From Chitinophagaceae bacterium (GTDB lineage Bacteria > Bacteroidota > Bacteroidia > Chitinophagales > Chitinophagaceae): a stretch of 64,000 bases of DNA. The stretch is taken from the NCBI GenBank assembly GCA_016719015.1, contig JADKAZ010000002.1, positions 62,001 through 126,000 on the forward strand. Reading direction: 5' to 3'. Shown here piece by piece: positions 17,473-26,245 of this stretch. The position numbers were made by a program, and so were the translations under genes. A model generated the notes under the pieces. That model did no database searches, had not been told where the DNA came from, and saw nothing but the letters and a program-made list of their open reading frames with translations. Each line of letters begins with the position of its first letter. Positions within the stretch are counted from its first letter, which is position 1.

Positions 17473-19194
17473 TTAATAAGGATTTTTTATTTTTCTACTT
17501 TCACCTAACCATTCCTCAAACTCTCTCAAACTAAAACTGCTCAAATTATTCTCTTTTGTCATTCCCCCTTTCTGCGCTGCCAGCACTCCATATTTGACAT
17601 CATCAAATCCACTTAGTGCATGTGCATCCGGGTTAATCGAGAGTAAAACACCTTTTTTAATAGCATAATCAATATACTTCCAGTCAATATCGAGGCGGCG
17701 GGGATGAGCATTGAGTTCAATCACAACATTATTAGCAGCGCAGACTTCAATTATTTTCTTGTGGTCAACTGGATAGCCGTTACGGCTAAGTAGCAGGCGG
17801 CCGGTCATATGGCCAAGAATAGTAGTGAAAGGGTTTTCAATGGCTTTAATAAGCCTAGCCATCGCTTTCTCCTCATTCATCTTCAGGTTGCTGTGTACCG
17901 AGGCAATAACGAGGTCAAAGGTTTTTAATACAGCTTCCGGGTAATCCAGGCTACCATCGTTAAGTATATCACTTTCAATGCTTTTGAAGATTTTGAAAGC
18001 TTGTCCGCCGGATTCGCCTTTAGGTGAAGATGTGCGGAGAGCCAGTTGCTCATTCAAAGCATCAATCTGCCGGTGTTGTTCCCGTATCCTGTCTTCTTTC
18101 AGGCCATTTGCATAAAAAGCTGTTTGGGAGTGGTCCGAGATAACAAGGTACTCAAGTCCTCTCTTTATACATTCATTGGCCATTTCTTCAATCGTATTGC
18201 TGCCATCACTCCAGTTGCTATGGCTATGGATGATGGAACGGATATCTTCTGTTTGTATCAGTTTCGGCAAATCATTCTTCTTGGCCTTTTCAATAATCGC
18301 TGCTGTTTCCCGGAGGCAGGGGGGGATGTAAGCAATCTTTGCTGCTTCAAAAATATTTTCTTCAGTTGCGCCTCTAGTATAATTGATGGACGGGAATTCT
18401 TTTTGAAAAACATCTGTAAATTCTTTGCTGCCCGTAGTCAGGAATTGCCGTTCAATTAAATTTTGTTTGCCGGTGTATAACCGCAGCTTTAATCCATTCT
18501 TCAGTTTATATAAAATATTGTCATCATTTTCTTCAAGCAACTCCGGAGGTTGGGCTGTTTGAAATTTTGGTTTGATTGTTTCATTCGTTTCTGCAATTAC
18601 AAATTCTAATTCTTCGATCGTTAATGCCTGTCTTCTGTATGCCCCGGTTATTTTTACTTTATCTGGAGTAAATATTTTTTTCAGATAATTTTCTATCTGC
18701 GGATAGATTTCATCCAGTTGGGCATACAAAAAATGACCCTGGTTTAAAAAATAAAATTCTATGGCCTCCCGGACGTTTTTCTGTGTTTTTTCACCAAATC
18801 CTTTAAAAAGGGTCAACCGGTTCTCGTTGCAGGCATAGAGCAATTCACCCAACGATTCTACTTCTATCTCTTTCCAGATGGTATGAATTTTTTTTGGACC
18901 GATACCTTTTATGTTCAACATTTCAATCACACCGGGTGGTGTGTTGCTGATATATTCACTCAACACTTCAAGCTTGCCGGTGTCTAATAATTCAATAACT
19001 TTTTTGCCGACGTTGTCACCAATTCCTTTTATGCCAAATAGTTTTTCCCGGGGTGTATCCTTCAATTGCATCGGTAGCTTCTCTATGTTGAAAGCCGCTA
19101 TGGCAAAGGTTTTCGTCTTAAATGAGTTTTCGCCATGGATGTCCATTAATTTGGCGAGCAGGTCAAAATTATCGGCGATTGCGGAGTTATCCAT
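17473..19194 (-). CDS. polX: PolX-family protein with degenerate polymerase site and PHP phosphoesterase domain
   Basis: A 573-residue homologue of bacterial PolX (DNA polymerase beta-like domain plus PHP nuclease). N-terminal helix-hairpin-helix motifs: FGIKGIGD (53-60), LNIKGIGP (93-100) and LFKGFGEKT (129-137). The nucleotidyltransferase core GAYRRQALTIEELEFVI (184-200) has Glu195 and Glu197 where the usual D-x-D aspartates sit, and LKLR (235-238) has Lys in place of the third Asp of V-D-L-R; TTGSKEF is kept. Polymerase activity is therefore doubtful. The PHP domain (HSHSNWSDGS from His323, then SDHSQTAF) looks intact, so a 3'-5' exonuclease or phosphoesterase role is more likely. Residues 388-398 are an extra segment encoded by a C/G-rich repeat-like sequence. 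Confidence 0.9.
   Translation of the reverse strand: MDNSAIADNFDLLAKLMDIHGENSFKTKTFAIAAFNIEKLPMQLKDTPREKLFGIKGIGDNVGKKVIELLDTGKLEVLSEYISNTPPGVIEMLNIKGIGPKKIHTIWKEIEVESLGELLYACNENRLTLFKGFGEKTQKNVREAIEFYFLNQGHFLYAQLDEIYPQIENYLKKIFTPDKVKITGAYRRQALTIEELEFVIAETNETIKPKFQTAQPPELLEENDDNILYKLKNGLKLRLYTGKQNLIERQFLTTGSKEFTDVFQKEFPSINYTRGATEENIFEAAKIAYIPPCLRETAAIIEKAKKNDLPKLIQTEDIRSIIHSHSNWSDGSNTIEEMANECIKRGLEYLVISDHSQTAFYANGLKEDRIREQHRQIDALNEQLALRTSSPKGESGGQAFKIFKSIESDILNDGSLDYPEAVLKTFDLVIASVHSNLKMNEEKAMARLIKAIENPFTTILGHMTGRLLLSRNGYPVDHKKIIEVCAANNVVIELNAHPRRLDIDWKYIDYAIKKGVLLSINPDAHALSGFDDVKYGVLAAQKGGMTKENNLSSFSLREFEEWLGESRKIKNPY
18003..18036 (-). repeat. Possible repeat-derived in-frame insertion in polX
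   Basis: On the coding strand this reads TCTTCACCTAAAGGCG then AATCCGGCGGAC, encoding SSPKGESGG between two otherwise continuous segments (LNEQLAL ... FKIFKSIESDIL). The arrangement (C-rich, T/A centre, G-rich, second G-rich block) and the peptide resemble the ends of the DUF559 element in cinA (SPPAPRRGD, PPSGGGG). The link is by eye. Confidence 0.4.
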
Positions 19195-19232
19195 ACCTCT
19201 AATTTATGATTTATCAGAAGTTGTAAAATAAA

Positions 19233-19258
19233 AAAGTCCCGGAGTGATCCGGGACTTT
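19233..19258 (-). terminator. Intrinsic terminator of the Lys/Ala-rich peptide gene
   Basis: A perfect ten-base stem (AAAGTCCCGG / CCGGGACTTT) with a six-base loop and a T run on the minus strand. It sits about 25 bp past the stop of the 23-codon gene and about 40 bp before the polX start, separating the two. A second AT-rich inverted repeat lies at 19266-19284. Confidence 0.9.
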
Positions 19259-19284
19259 CGATGTCGTTGAAAAAGTTTTTCAAC

Positions 19285-19356
19285 TTATTTCTTTTTCTTA
19301 GCAGCTTTCTTCTTAGGAGCAGCTTTTTTCTTTGCAGCTTTTTTCTTAGTAGCCAT
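19285..19356 (-). CDS. Tiny Lys/Ala-rich basic peptide (histone H1 tail-like)
   Basis: A 23-codon frame from ATG 19356 to TAA 19285. The product is M-A-T followed by alternating KKK and AA blocks, with a single Pro in the middle (KKAAPKKK) and four Lys at the end. Of 23 residues, 13 are Lys. It resembles one repeat unit of the C-terminal tail of histone H1-like DNA-binding proteins. A TATTTTTA box (19399-19406) lies upstream and a strong terminator follows directly, so it appears to be an independent transcript between rpmA and polX. Coding status is inferred from that framing and the regular composition. Confidence 0.68.
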   Translation of the reverse strand: MATKKKAAKKKAAPKKKAAKKKK

Positions 19357-19467
19357 TTTGTTAGAATTTAATGTTAGTAATAAATGGGTTAACGATAGTA
19401 AAAATAACAATTATTTTATACTACCCAAATTTTTTTTCCACAAAATTCCAAACAGGGGTTTGAAGGC

Positions 19468-19737
19468 TTATGCTTCAGCTACTGCAATTGATGCTACAGA
19501 AACATATGTTCTGTTGTCTTTTTTCTTTCGAAATTCAACAACACCATCTGTTAATGCAAACAATGTGAAGTCTCTTCCTACTCCAACATTCTTACCAGGA
19601 TGATAAGTAGTGCCACGCTGACGAACAATTATGTTACCTGAAATAGCAGGTTGGCCACCAAAGATTTTTACACCAAGGCGTTTGCTTTCTGAGTCCCGGT
19701 TGTTTTTTACGCTGCCTTCACCTTTCTTATGTGCCAT
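19468..19737 (-). CDS. rpmA: Ribosomal protein bL27
   Basis: An 89-residue bL27 of the large subunit near the peptidyl-transferase centre. It begins MAHKKGEGSVKNNRDSESKRLGVK, without the cleavable N-terminal extension known from Firmicutes, and continues GGQPAISGNIIVRQRGTTYHPGKNVGVGRD and LFALTDGVVEFRKK. The initial Lys-rich segment is the part that reaches the tRNA ends. It lies 46 bp downstream of rplU in the conserved rplU-rpmA order. Confidence 0.97.
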   Translation of the reverse strand: MAHKKGEGSVKNNRDSESKRLGVKIFGGQPAISGNIIVRQRGTTYHPGKNVGVGRDFTLFALTDGVVEFRKKKDNRTYVSVASIAVAEA

Positions 19738-19783
19738 ATCTCGAAGTTTTAAAAATTAATACTTTGGTTAATACAAATTGCAA

Positions 19784-20083
19784 TTAAGCAATACTGGTTA
19801 CTTTGATTTTTGTATAAGCTGTACGATGACCTTTCTTTTTGTGAAAACCTTTTCTTCTTTTTTGCTTGTAGGCAATTACAGTATCACCTTTTACATGGTC
19901 AACGATTTCTGCCTGTACTTTTGTTTTTACAGCAGAGCCTACAGAAAGTTTGCCATCAGCATCGGCTAATAACACTTCCAGTTCTACGTTATCACCAGCG
20001 TTACCTTCCACTCTTGGAACATACAAAGTCTGGTCTTTTTCTACTTTATACTGTTGTCCGCCTACTTTAATTACAGCTATCAT
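19784..20083 (-). CDS. rplU: Ribosomal protein bL21
   Basis: A 99-residue bL21: MIAVIKVGGQQYKVEKDQTLYVPRVEG at the N-terminus and KRRKGFHKKKGHRTAYTKIKVTSI at the C-terminus, which carries the conserved GHRTxYTxIK segment. First gene of the rplU-rpmA operon on the minus strand. The length is normal. It is divergent from the GH3-family gene, with 145 bp between the two start codons. Confidence 0.97.
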   Translation of the reverse strand: MIAVIKVGGQQYKVEKDQTLYVPRVEGNAGDNVELEVLLADADGKLSVGSAVKTKVQAEIVDHVKGDTVIAYKQKRRKGFHKKKGHRTAYTKIKVTSIA

Positions 20084-20188
20084 ATTCTTGAAATTAGGAC
20101 GGCAAAGGTAAGGGGAAAAAAGGTATTTCCAAACGGGAAATCAAAGAATTATGAACATTAAATGCCCCTATTTTGCCAAGGCAACCTT

Positions 20189-20196
20189 TATATTTG
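20189..20196 (+). promoter_or_regulatory. Probable -7 box of the GH3-dxr-rseP transcript
   Basis: TATATTTG fits TAnnTTTG. It lies 32 bp before ATG 20229 and inside the longer alternative frame from 20151, so it argues for the shorter start. Confidence 0.5.
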
Positions 20197-20228
20197 TGCA
20201 CCTGAAAGGGTTCTCCATAGCACAAAGT

Positions 20229-21737
20229 ATGAAAATCAAGTCCTTCTTAGCCAGGCCATTCGCTTCTTATATATATAAAGGTATCCGCAAAGGAATGGCC
20301 AGCGCTGTGTCTGATCAGGAAAATATCCTGAAGAATCTGCTTAAAGTGGGCCGAATCACCGAAATCGGGAAAGAGGCGGGTTTGGACAAGGTAAACAGCT
20401 ACGAAGAGTACCGGCAGGCTATTCCGGTCCGTGATTATGAGCAAATGAGGCCGTGGGTGGACAAGATTAAGGAAGGCCGACATAATGTGCTCTGGAAGGG
20501 TAAGCCTATCTATTTTGCCAAAACCTCCGGCACCACCAGTGGCACTAAGTACATTCCAATTACCAAAGATTCTATTCCCAACCATATTAATACGGCCCGA
20601 AATGCACTGCTATGTTATATGGCCGAAACGGGAAATACGAAGTTTGCGGATGGCAAACTAATATTCCTGTCTGGCTCACCGGAGTTAGAAAGAGTTGGCG
20701 GCATACCCACTGGAAGGTTAAGTGGAATTGTGAACCATCATGTGCCAAAATATCTACGGACTAACCAGATGCCCTCGTATGAAACAAATTGCATAGAAGA
20801 TTGGGAAAGCAAATTGCAAAAAATTGTTGATGAAACGATACTGCAGGATATGACTCTCATTAGCGGTATTCCACCATGGATGCAGATGTATTTTGACGAA
20901 CTGATAAAAAGAAGCGGAAAGAAAGTGGGTGAGTTATTTCCCAACTTCAGTGTGATGGTACAGGGTGGTGTAAACTTTGAACCATATAAGGCAAAATTGT
21001 TGGAAAGTGTGGGAAGAAAAATTGATACAATAGAATTATTCCCGGCCAGCGAAGGTTTTTTTGCATTCCAGGATTCGCAGGAGGCAGAAGGGTTATTACT
21101 GAATACGAATAGCGGAATCTTTTTTGAGTTTGTACCTGCCGGCGAAATTTTTAATGAGAACCCGACCAGGTTATCATTGAGGGATGTGAAAGTTGGGGAG
21201 AACTATGCGTTGATTATAAATAGTAATGCAGGCTTATGGGGATATAATCTTGGTGATACGGTGAAGTTTCTTTCTGTTGATCCTTACAGATTAGTTGTTA
21301 CAGGAAGAACAAAGCATTTTATTTCCGCCTTCGGTGAACATGTTATTGGTGAAGAAGTAGAAGCCAGTATGCTGAAAGCAGCGAAGGAAGAAAATGTACG
21401 GATCACTGAGTTTACCGTAGCTCCTTTTGTAAGCAGTGATGAAGGAAAATCTTACCATGAATGGTTTGTGGAATTTGAAAATATTCCGCATAATATGGCT
21501 GCCTTTGCTTCTAAACTTGACCAGTATCTCCGGGAGAAAAATGCTTATTACGATGATTTGATCGGGGGTAACATTCTTAGCCCTTTAAAAATTTCTCCTG
21601 TCCGAAAGAATGGTTTTATTGATTACATGAAATCTATTGGTAAATTAGGAGGGCAAAACAAGGTACCCCGTTTAAGCAATGACAGAAAAATTGCAGATGA
21701 ATTAATGAGATGGACTGAAAATCTACAGACTGTTTAA
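20229..21737 (+). CDS. GH3 auxin-responsive promoter family (acyl-adenylating) protein
   Basis: A 502-residue member of the GH3 family, the adenylate-forming acyl acid amido synthetases first described in plants and common in Bacteroidota. The ATP-binding P-loop is YFAKTSGTTSGTKYIPIT. The LFPASEGFFAFQD and GENYALIINSNAGLWGYNLGDTVKFL motifs bind adenylate, and VTGRTKHFISAFGEHVIGEEVE is the hinge. The bacterial substrate is unknown; an acid activated as acyl-AMP and transferred to an amine is the family expectation. ATG 20229 (MKIKSFLARPFASYIYKG) matches family starts and follows a -7 box. It is four bases upstream of dxr, so probably co-transcribed with it. Confidence 0.9.
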   Translation: MKIKSFLARPFASYIYKGIRKGMASAVSDQENILKNLLKVGRITEIGKEAGLDKVNSYEEYRQAIPVRDYEQMRPWVDKIKEGRHNVLWKGKPIYFAKTSGTTSGTKYIPITKDSIPNHINTARNALLCYMAETGNTKFADGKLIFLSGSPELERVGGIPTGRLSGIVNHHVPKYLRTNQMPSYETNCIEDWESKLQKIVDETILQDMTLISGIPPWMQMYFDELIKRSGKKVGELFPNFSVMVQGGVNFEPYKAKLLESVGRKIDTIELFPASEGFFAFQDSQEAEGLLLNTNSGIFFEFVPAGEIFNENPTRLSLRDVKVGENYALIINSNAGLWGYNLGDTVKFLSVDPYRLVVTGRTKHFISAFGEHVIGEEVEASMLKAAKEENVRITEFTVAPFVSSDEGKSYHEWFVEFENIPHNMAAFASKLDQYLREKNAYYDDLIGGNILSPLKISPVRKNGFIDYMKSIGKLGGQNKVPRLSNDRKIADELMRWTENLQTV

Positions 21738-21740
21738 CCT

Positions 21741-22910
21741 ATGAATACGGAACAATCTATAAAGCGTATCGCAATATTTGGCTCTACCGGTTCTATCGGT
21801 ACACAGGCTCTTGAAGTAATTGCAGCTAACCCTGATAAATTTTCTGCTGAAATTCTAACAGCCCATCACAATGATGAGTTATTAGTGCAACAGGCATTAC
21901 TCTTCAATCCGAATGTGGTCGTTATTGGCGATGAGAAAAAATATAACCAGGTAAAAACGGCCCTCGGATCAACCGATATAAAAGTATTTGCCGGGGAAAA
22001 AGCTCTGGAAGAAGTGGCATCCATGGATTGTTATGATATGATGCTTGCAGCTATCGTTGGTTATGCGGGACTGAAACCAACTTTAAAGGCTATTGAAAAT
22101 GGGAAAGCGATTGGCCTTGCCAATAAAGAAACCCTGGTAGTAGCAGGGGATATAATAATGCGCAAAGCCGTTGAACACCGGGTGCCTATTATACCAATAG
22201 ATTCAGAGCACTCAGCTATTTTTCAATGTTTGGTGGGTGAAACAAGAAACAGGATTGAAAAAATTATCCTTACTGCATCTGGCGGTCCGTTTATTGGCCG
22301 CAAACCTAACTACCTGGTAAATGTAAAAAGAGAACATGCCCTCCAACATCCCAATTGGACTATGGGAGCTAAAATAACTATTGATTCTGCCACCCTCATG
22401 AACAAAGGGCTGGAGATGATTGAAGCAAAATGGTTATTTAATTTAAAACCTGAACAGGTGCAGGTGGTCATTCACCCGCAAAGCATCATACACAGCATGG
22501 TGCAGTTTGAAGATGGAAGTATCAAGGCGCAAATGGGATTGCCGGATATGAAATTGCCCATTCAATATGCACTAGGTTTTCCTAAAAGAATTAAAAACGA
22601 TTTCCCCCGTCTTGATTTTAAGAAAGTGAGTACACTCAACTTTGAAGAGCCTGATGTTAAAACATTCAGAAATTTAGCATTGGCACAGGAAGCGTTGAAC
22701 AAAGGCGGCAACCTGCCTTGTATCATGAATGCGGCGAATGAAATTGCTGTGTATGCCTTTCTGCGCAACCGTATCAACTTTCTCGACATGACAGATGCTA
22801 TCGAAAAAACGATGCAAAACATACCTTTCATCGCAAGCCCCACACTGGAGGAATATTTTGAAAGCGACGGGGAGGCCCGTAACTTCGCTGCCGATATAAT
22901 TAAACTATAA
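21741..22910 (+). CDS. dxr: 1-deoxy-D-xylulose 5-phosphate reductoisomerase
   Basis: A 389-residue enzyme converting DXP to MEP with NADPH, the committed step of the non-mevalonate isoprenoid pathway. N-terminal NADPH fold IAIFGSTGSIGTQALEVI. Catalytic region IPIDSEHSAIFQCL with the metal-binding Asp/Glu, TASGGPF, then HPNWTMGAKITIDSATLMNKGLE and the loop VIHPQSIIHSMVQFEDGS. The length is normal. It sits between the GH3 gene (3-bp gap) and rseP (22-bp gap) on the plus strand, an order compatible with one operon. Confidence 0.97.
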   Translation: MNTEQSIKRIAIFGSTGSIGTQALEVIAANPDKFSAEILTAHHNDELLVQQALLFNPNVVVIGDEKKYNQVKTALGSTDIKVFAGEKALEEVASMDCYDMMLAAIVGYAGLKPTLKAIENGKAIGLANKETLVVAGDIIMRKAVEHRVPIIPIDSEHSAIFQCLVGETRNRIEKIILTASGGPFIGRKPNYLVNVKREHALQHPNWTMGAKITIDSATLMNKGLEMIEAKWLFNLKPEQVQVVIHPQSIIHSMVQFEDGSIKAQMGLPDMKLPIQYALGFPKRIKNDFPRLDFKKVSTLNFEEPDVKTFRNLALAQEALNKGGNLPCIMNAANEIAVYAFLRNRINFLDMTDAIEKTMQNIPFIASPTLEEYFESDGEARNFAADIIKL

Positions 22911-22932
22911 AAGTTCCCAACCACTGGTTGGG

Positions 22933-24303
22933 ATGTTTTTTAATAACATGAATAACTTATTAGCTATTGACTGGAGTACTATTGGTGTAAAAGCAGCACA
23001 GTTCATCCTGTCTTTTTCTATTCTGATCCTGTTGCATGAATTTGGCCATTACATTACCGCCAAATGGTTTAAGTGCAGGGTGGAAAAATTTTACTTGTTC
23101 TTCAATCCCTGGTTTTCTTTATGGAAAAAACAAAAAGGAGAGACTGAATATGGTCTAGGCTGGATTCCTCTTGGCGGTTATGTAAAAATTTCGGGGATGA
23201 TTGATGAGAGTATGGATAAAGAACAAATGAAACTTCCGCCACAGCCTCATGAGTTTCGCAGTAAGCCGGCCTGGCAGCGATTGATTATCATGTTGGGTGG
23301 CATTATCGTTAATATACTTCTGGCCATTCTAATTTTCATTATGATACTGTGGGTCTGGGGTAAAGAGTATATGCCACCAGCTAATGCAAAGTATGGGATA
23401 GCTGCGGACAGCCTTGCACAAACGATCGGATTGAAGAATGGAGACCATGTTTTAAAAGTTGGAGACAAAGAAGTAAAAAATCTTTTAAAGTTAAGGGGCG
23501 ATATAGTTTACAATGAAGGGCCGAGTACCATTACTGTAAAAAGAGGCGACAGTATTATTGTTCTTAACTATGATAATAAGATTGTAAGAAAACTTAACAC
23601 AAGGGATGCAGGTAATTTTATTTCGATAAGAGCACCTTTTTTTATTGACAAATTTGCCAAAGAGTCAAATGCTGAAAAGGCAGGTATGAAAGCCGGTGAC
23701 AGGATCATTGGTGTCAACGGTATGCAGACTTTGTTTTATGACGAGTTTACTCAAGGGGTAAAGGATAAGAAAGGTGAAAAAGTCAACTTTACTGTTTTGA
23801 GAGGAGCTGATACCATGAACATCCCAGTTGAACTCGATAAGAATGGAAAACTTGGTGTGAATGCAAAAAGCCTTGATGATATGGGCTTTCAGTTTGAAAC
23901 ACAGAAATATTCTTTCCTGAATGCAATCCCGGCCGGATTTAATGAATGCTGGAGCACTTTAGGCAACTATATGAAAGGATTGAAACAGTTGTTTAATGGT
24001 AAAGCTAAAGCCAGTGAGTCGGTAGGCAGTGTATTCAGTATCGGTGGTATTTATCCCGGTGTTTGGGATTGGCAAATATTCTGGACACTCACGGCAGTAT
24101 TCAGTGTTATCCTTGCATTCATGAATATATTACCAATCCCTGGCCTGGACGGTGGGCATGCATTGTTTACATTGATAGAAATGATTACGGGCCGCAAACC
24201 AAGTGATAAATTCCTGGAGTATGCACAGATGGTAGGAATGATTTTATTACTGGGCCTTATGGCCTATGCCTTAGGACTGGATATTTTCAGGATGTTTAAG
24301 TAG
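22933..24303 (+). CDS. rseP: RIP site-2 zinc metalloprotease RseP
   Basis: A 456-residue intramembrane protease. The zinc site HEFGHY has His35, Glu36 and His39, within the first helix, and the C-terminal metal ligand lies in NILPIPGLDGGH. Two PDZ-type segments lie between (NGDHVLKVGDKEV near 173-195; EKAGMKAGDRIIGVNG near 250-265). Four helices are expected. The substrate would be a membrane-bound anti-sigma factor or signal peptide remnants; none is encoded here. MFFNNMNNLL could also begin at the second Met (22948). It follows dxr as in many bacteria and is convergent with the MutS-like gene. Confidence 0.95.
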   Translation: MFFNNMNNLLAIDWSTIGVKAAQFILSFSILILLHEFGHYITAKWFKCRVEKFYLFFNPWFSLWKKQKGETEYGLGWIPLGGYVKISGMIDESMDKEQMKLPPQPHEFRSKPAWQRLIIMLGGIIVNILLAILIFIMILWVWGKEYMPPANAKYGIAADSLAQTIGLKNGDHVLKVGDKEVKNLLKLRGDIVYNEGPSTITVKRGDSIIVLNYDNKIVRKLNTRDAGNFISIRAPFFIDKFAKESNAEKAGMKAGDRIIGVNGMQTLFYDEFTQGVKDKKGEKVNFTVLRGADTMNIPVELDKNGKLGVNAKSLDDMGFQFETQKYSFLNAIPAGFNECWSTLGNYMKGLKQLFNGKAKASESVGSVFSIGGIYPGVWDWQIFWTLTAVFSVILAFMNILPIPGLDGGHALFTLIEMITGRKPSDKFLEYAQMVGMILLLGLMAYALGLDIFRMFK

Positions 24304-24306
24304 AAA

Positions 24307-26106
24307 TTATAACTCAATACCAATCTTCTTCATAAGAATAGAGGCGTTCATGCTCTGGCAGACGCCTCTTTTTAATTTATAATCGAAATATAATTCATCA
24401 TTGGCGACCTGTACATCGAAGTGATAATTATGAATACTGCCGGGGAATTCATCTGCTAATTTTGCCAGTTCTAAGTCATGTGTGGCAATTAGTCCCGCCG
24501 CTTTGTGTTGTATCAGTTGTTTAATCAATGCTTTAGAACCAGTATGCCGGTCGGCTGAGTTGGTGCCTCTCAAGATTTCATCAAGCAGCAGGAAAGCTTT
24601 TTTGTTCTCGTACACTGCATCAATTATTTCTTTGAGTTTTTTTAGTTCGGCATAAAAGGTGGAAGTACTTTCTTCGAGGTTGTCACTTACTCTCATACTG
24701 CTCATTATTTTCATTGGCGAAACAGTAAGTCTTTTTGCACAAACCGGTGAACCCATCATAGCTAATACAATATTCACCCCGATACTTCTTAGGAAAGTAC
24801 TTTTACCGGCCATATTCGAACCTGTAATAAGATTCATCTGGTTTAGTCCCTCAGTAGAAAATGAATTATTGATAAGCTTATCCTTTGGAATCAATGGGTG
24901 ACCTAATTCTTCTGCTGAAAACATTCCTTCGCTGGTTGATATACCAGGAAATATCCCCTCCGGGTTATTGAAAGAAAGAGTTGCCATCGATGACAGGCAT
25001 TCCATTTCAGCCAGGGCGGTAAACCAATCATCTATGCTTTTCTTATTAGTTGTCTTCCATTTCTCCAATGAAAAAATCTGTTGTAAGTCCCAGAAAAAAA
25101 ATGTGTTTAGCGGAATGAATACCAGGGGATTTAACCTGATGTCCAGCATATCAAGGATCTTTCTGAGCTTTGTAATTTTGGCAGAGGATGGGGTTTCGCC
25201 GGTATCGTACTTATTTTTTATTTCCTTCAATAGGTTGCTGTTGAATGTTTTTTTTTCAATCCAACTGATACTGCCGGATAAAGATGCTAATTCTGATGCG
25301 ATCTTGTTGAGCTGTAAATAGGCCGGCATAACCATTTTAGATATCCCAAGTGAAATGATAAGCTGTAAAAAGATTAAAGCATAAAAAAAAGGTGAAGGTA
25401 TAATGCCCGTTAAATGGAGCAGGAGAAAACTAAAACTAATGCCAGGTAATATAAATCTGAGGAGTTGCCATTTTTTTTTATAGATAAATTGAGTGGGTTG
25501 TTGTAACCAGCTTTCAATTTTTTGTTGCATAGAAATGGTAACAGGAGTTTCTTTTCCATACGATTGCAACTGCTGGCGCCACTGTACATCTTGCGTTAAT
25601 TCTTTCACTGCTTCCTGCCGTTGCAGGATAATAGTTGGCGGAGCAGGATCAAGCATCCATTCAGAAAACAATTTATTGCCCTGCTCACTATTGGTACGGT
25701 TGGTGTATTGAAACAGCGAAGCACGGCCAAAAATATCCAGGTCATTGGCATAATCATGTAAACCAGGTTTATACAAACTGCCGTCAGGTAAGTGAGTAAA
25801 ACGGTGCTGGAGAACTTCTATTTCTGTTTTATTAATTTGTACTAAACGGAGCAGATTTTTAATAGCTTCTTTATTGTTTACATCTTTTGAGAGTATATAA
25901 AAGAACAGTATTAAAAGAATTATGGGTAAAAAAATGAACGCAAAAAACCCGTTTGTCCATAACCACCACAGGCTGGCGAATGCGGAAATAATTGTAATAA
26001 ACCGGAGCCAGCCAAATATAATTCCCCGTTTATTATACTTACTTAGTGTAGCAGTATGAATGGAAACTAGTTCTTGATATCTCTCGAGAGGAGTTTTATT
26101 TAGCAT
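24307..26106 (-). CDS. Membrane-anchored MutS-like ATPase
   Basis: A 599-residue protein whose C-terminal third is the MutS ATPase: Walker A GSNMAGKSTFLRSIGVN, then SSMRVSDNLEESTSTFYAELKKLK, Walker B AFLLLDEILRGTNSADRH and the switch LIATHDLELAKL. The N-terminus has two pairs of predicted helices (LRFITIISAFASLWWLW with FFAFIFLPIILLILFFYIL near 32-65, and a second pair near 215-258), which true MutS lacks. It also lacks the mismatch-binding domain I with its Phe-x-Glu motif. It is therefore a paralogue confined to Bacteroidota and relatives rather than the mismatch repair protein. Its role is unknown. Confidence 0.88.
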   Translation of the reverse strand: MLNKTPLERYQELVSIHTATLSKYNKRGIIFGWLRFITIISAFASLWWLWTNGFFAFIFLPIILLILFFYILSKDVNNKEAIKNLLRLVQINKTEIEVLQHRFTHLPDGSLYKPGLHDYANDLDIFGRASLFQYTNRTNSEQGNKLFSEWMLDPAPPTIILQRQEAVKELTQDVQWRQQLQSYGKETPVTISMQQKIESWLQQPTQFIYKKKWQLLRFILPGISFSFLLLHLTGIIPSPFFYALIFLQLIISLGISKMVMPAYLQLNKIASELASLSGSISWIEKKTFNSNLLKEIKNKYDTGETPSSAKITKLRKILDMLDIRLNPLVFIPLNTFFFWDLQQIFSLEKWKTTNKKSIDDWFTALAEMECLSSMATLSFNNPEGIFPGISTSEGMFSAEELGHPLIPKDKLINNSFSTEGLNQMNLITGSNMAGKSTFLRSIGVNIVLAMMGSPVCAKRLTVSPMKIMSSMRVSDNLEESTSTFYAELKKLKEIIDAVYENKKAFLLLDEILRGTNSADRHTGSKALIKQLIQHKAAGLIATHDLELAKLADEFPGSIHNYHFDVQVANDELYFDYKLKRGVCQSMNASILMKKIGIEL

Positions 26107-26245
26107 CTGGTAAAAATAACTATTTCAGCGAGTCTTTCTAGGCCTTGCACCCTCAACGATGTAACGAAGTTTTATCTTAATTTTTAGAACTGGTACGGAG
26201 AAACATTGTTATTTTTACAAACTGTTTTAACCCGTATTCTTAACA

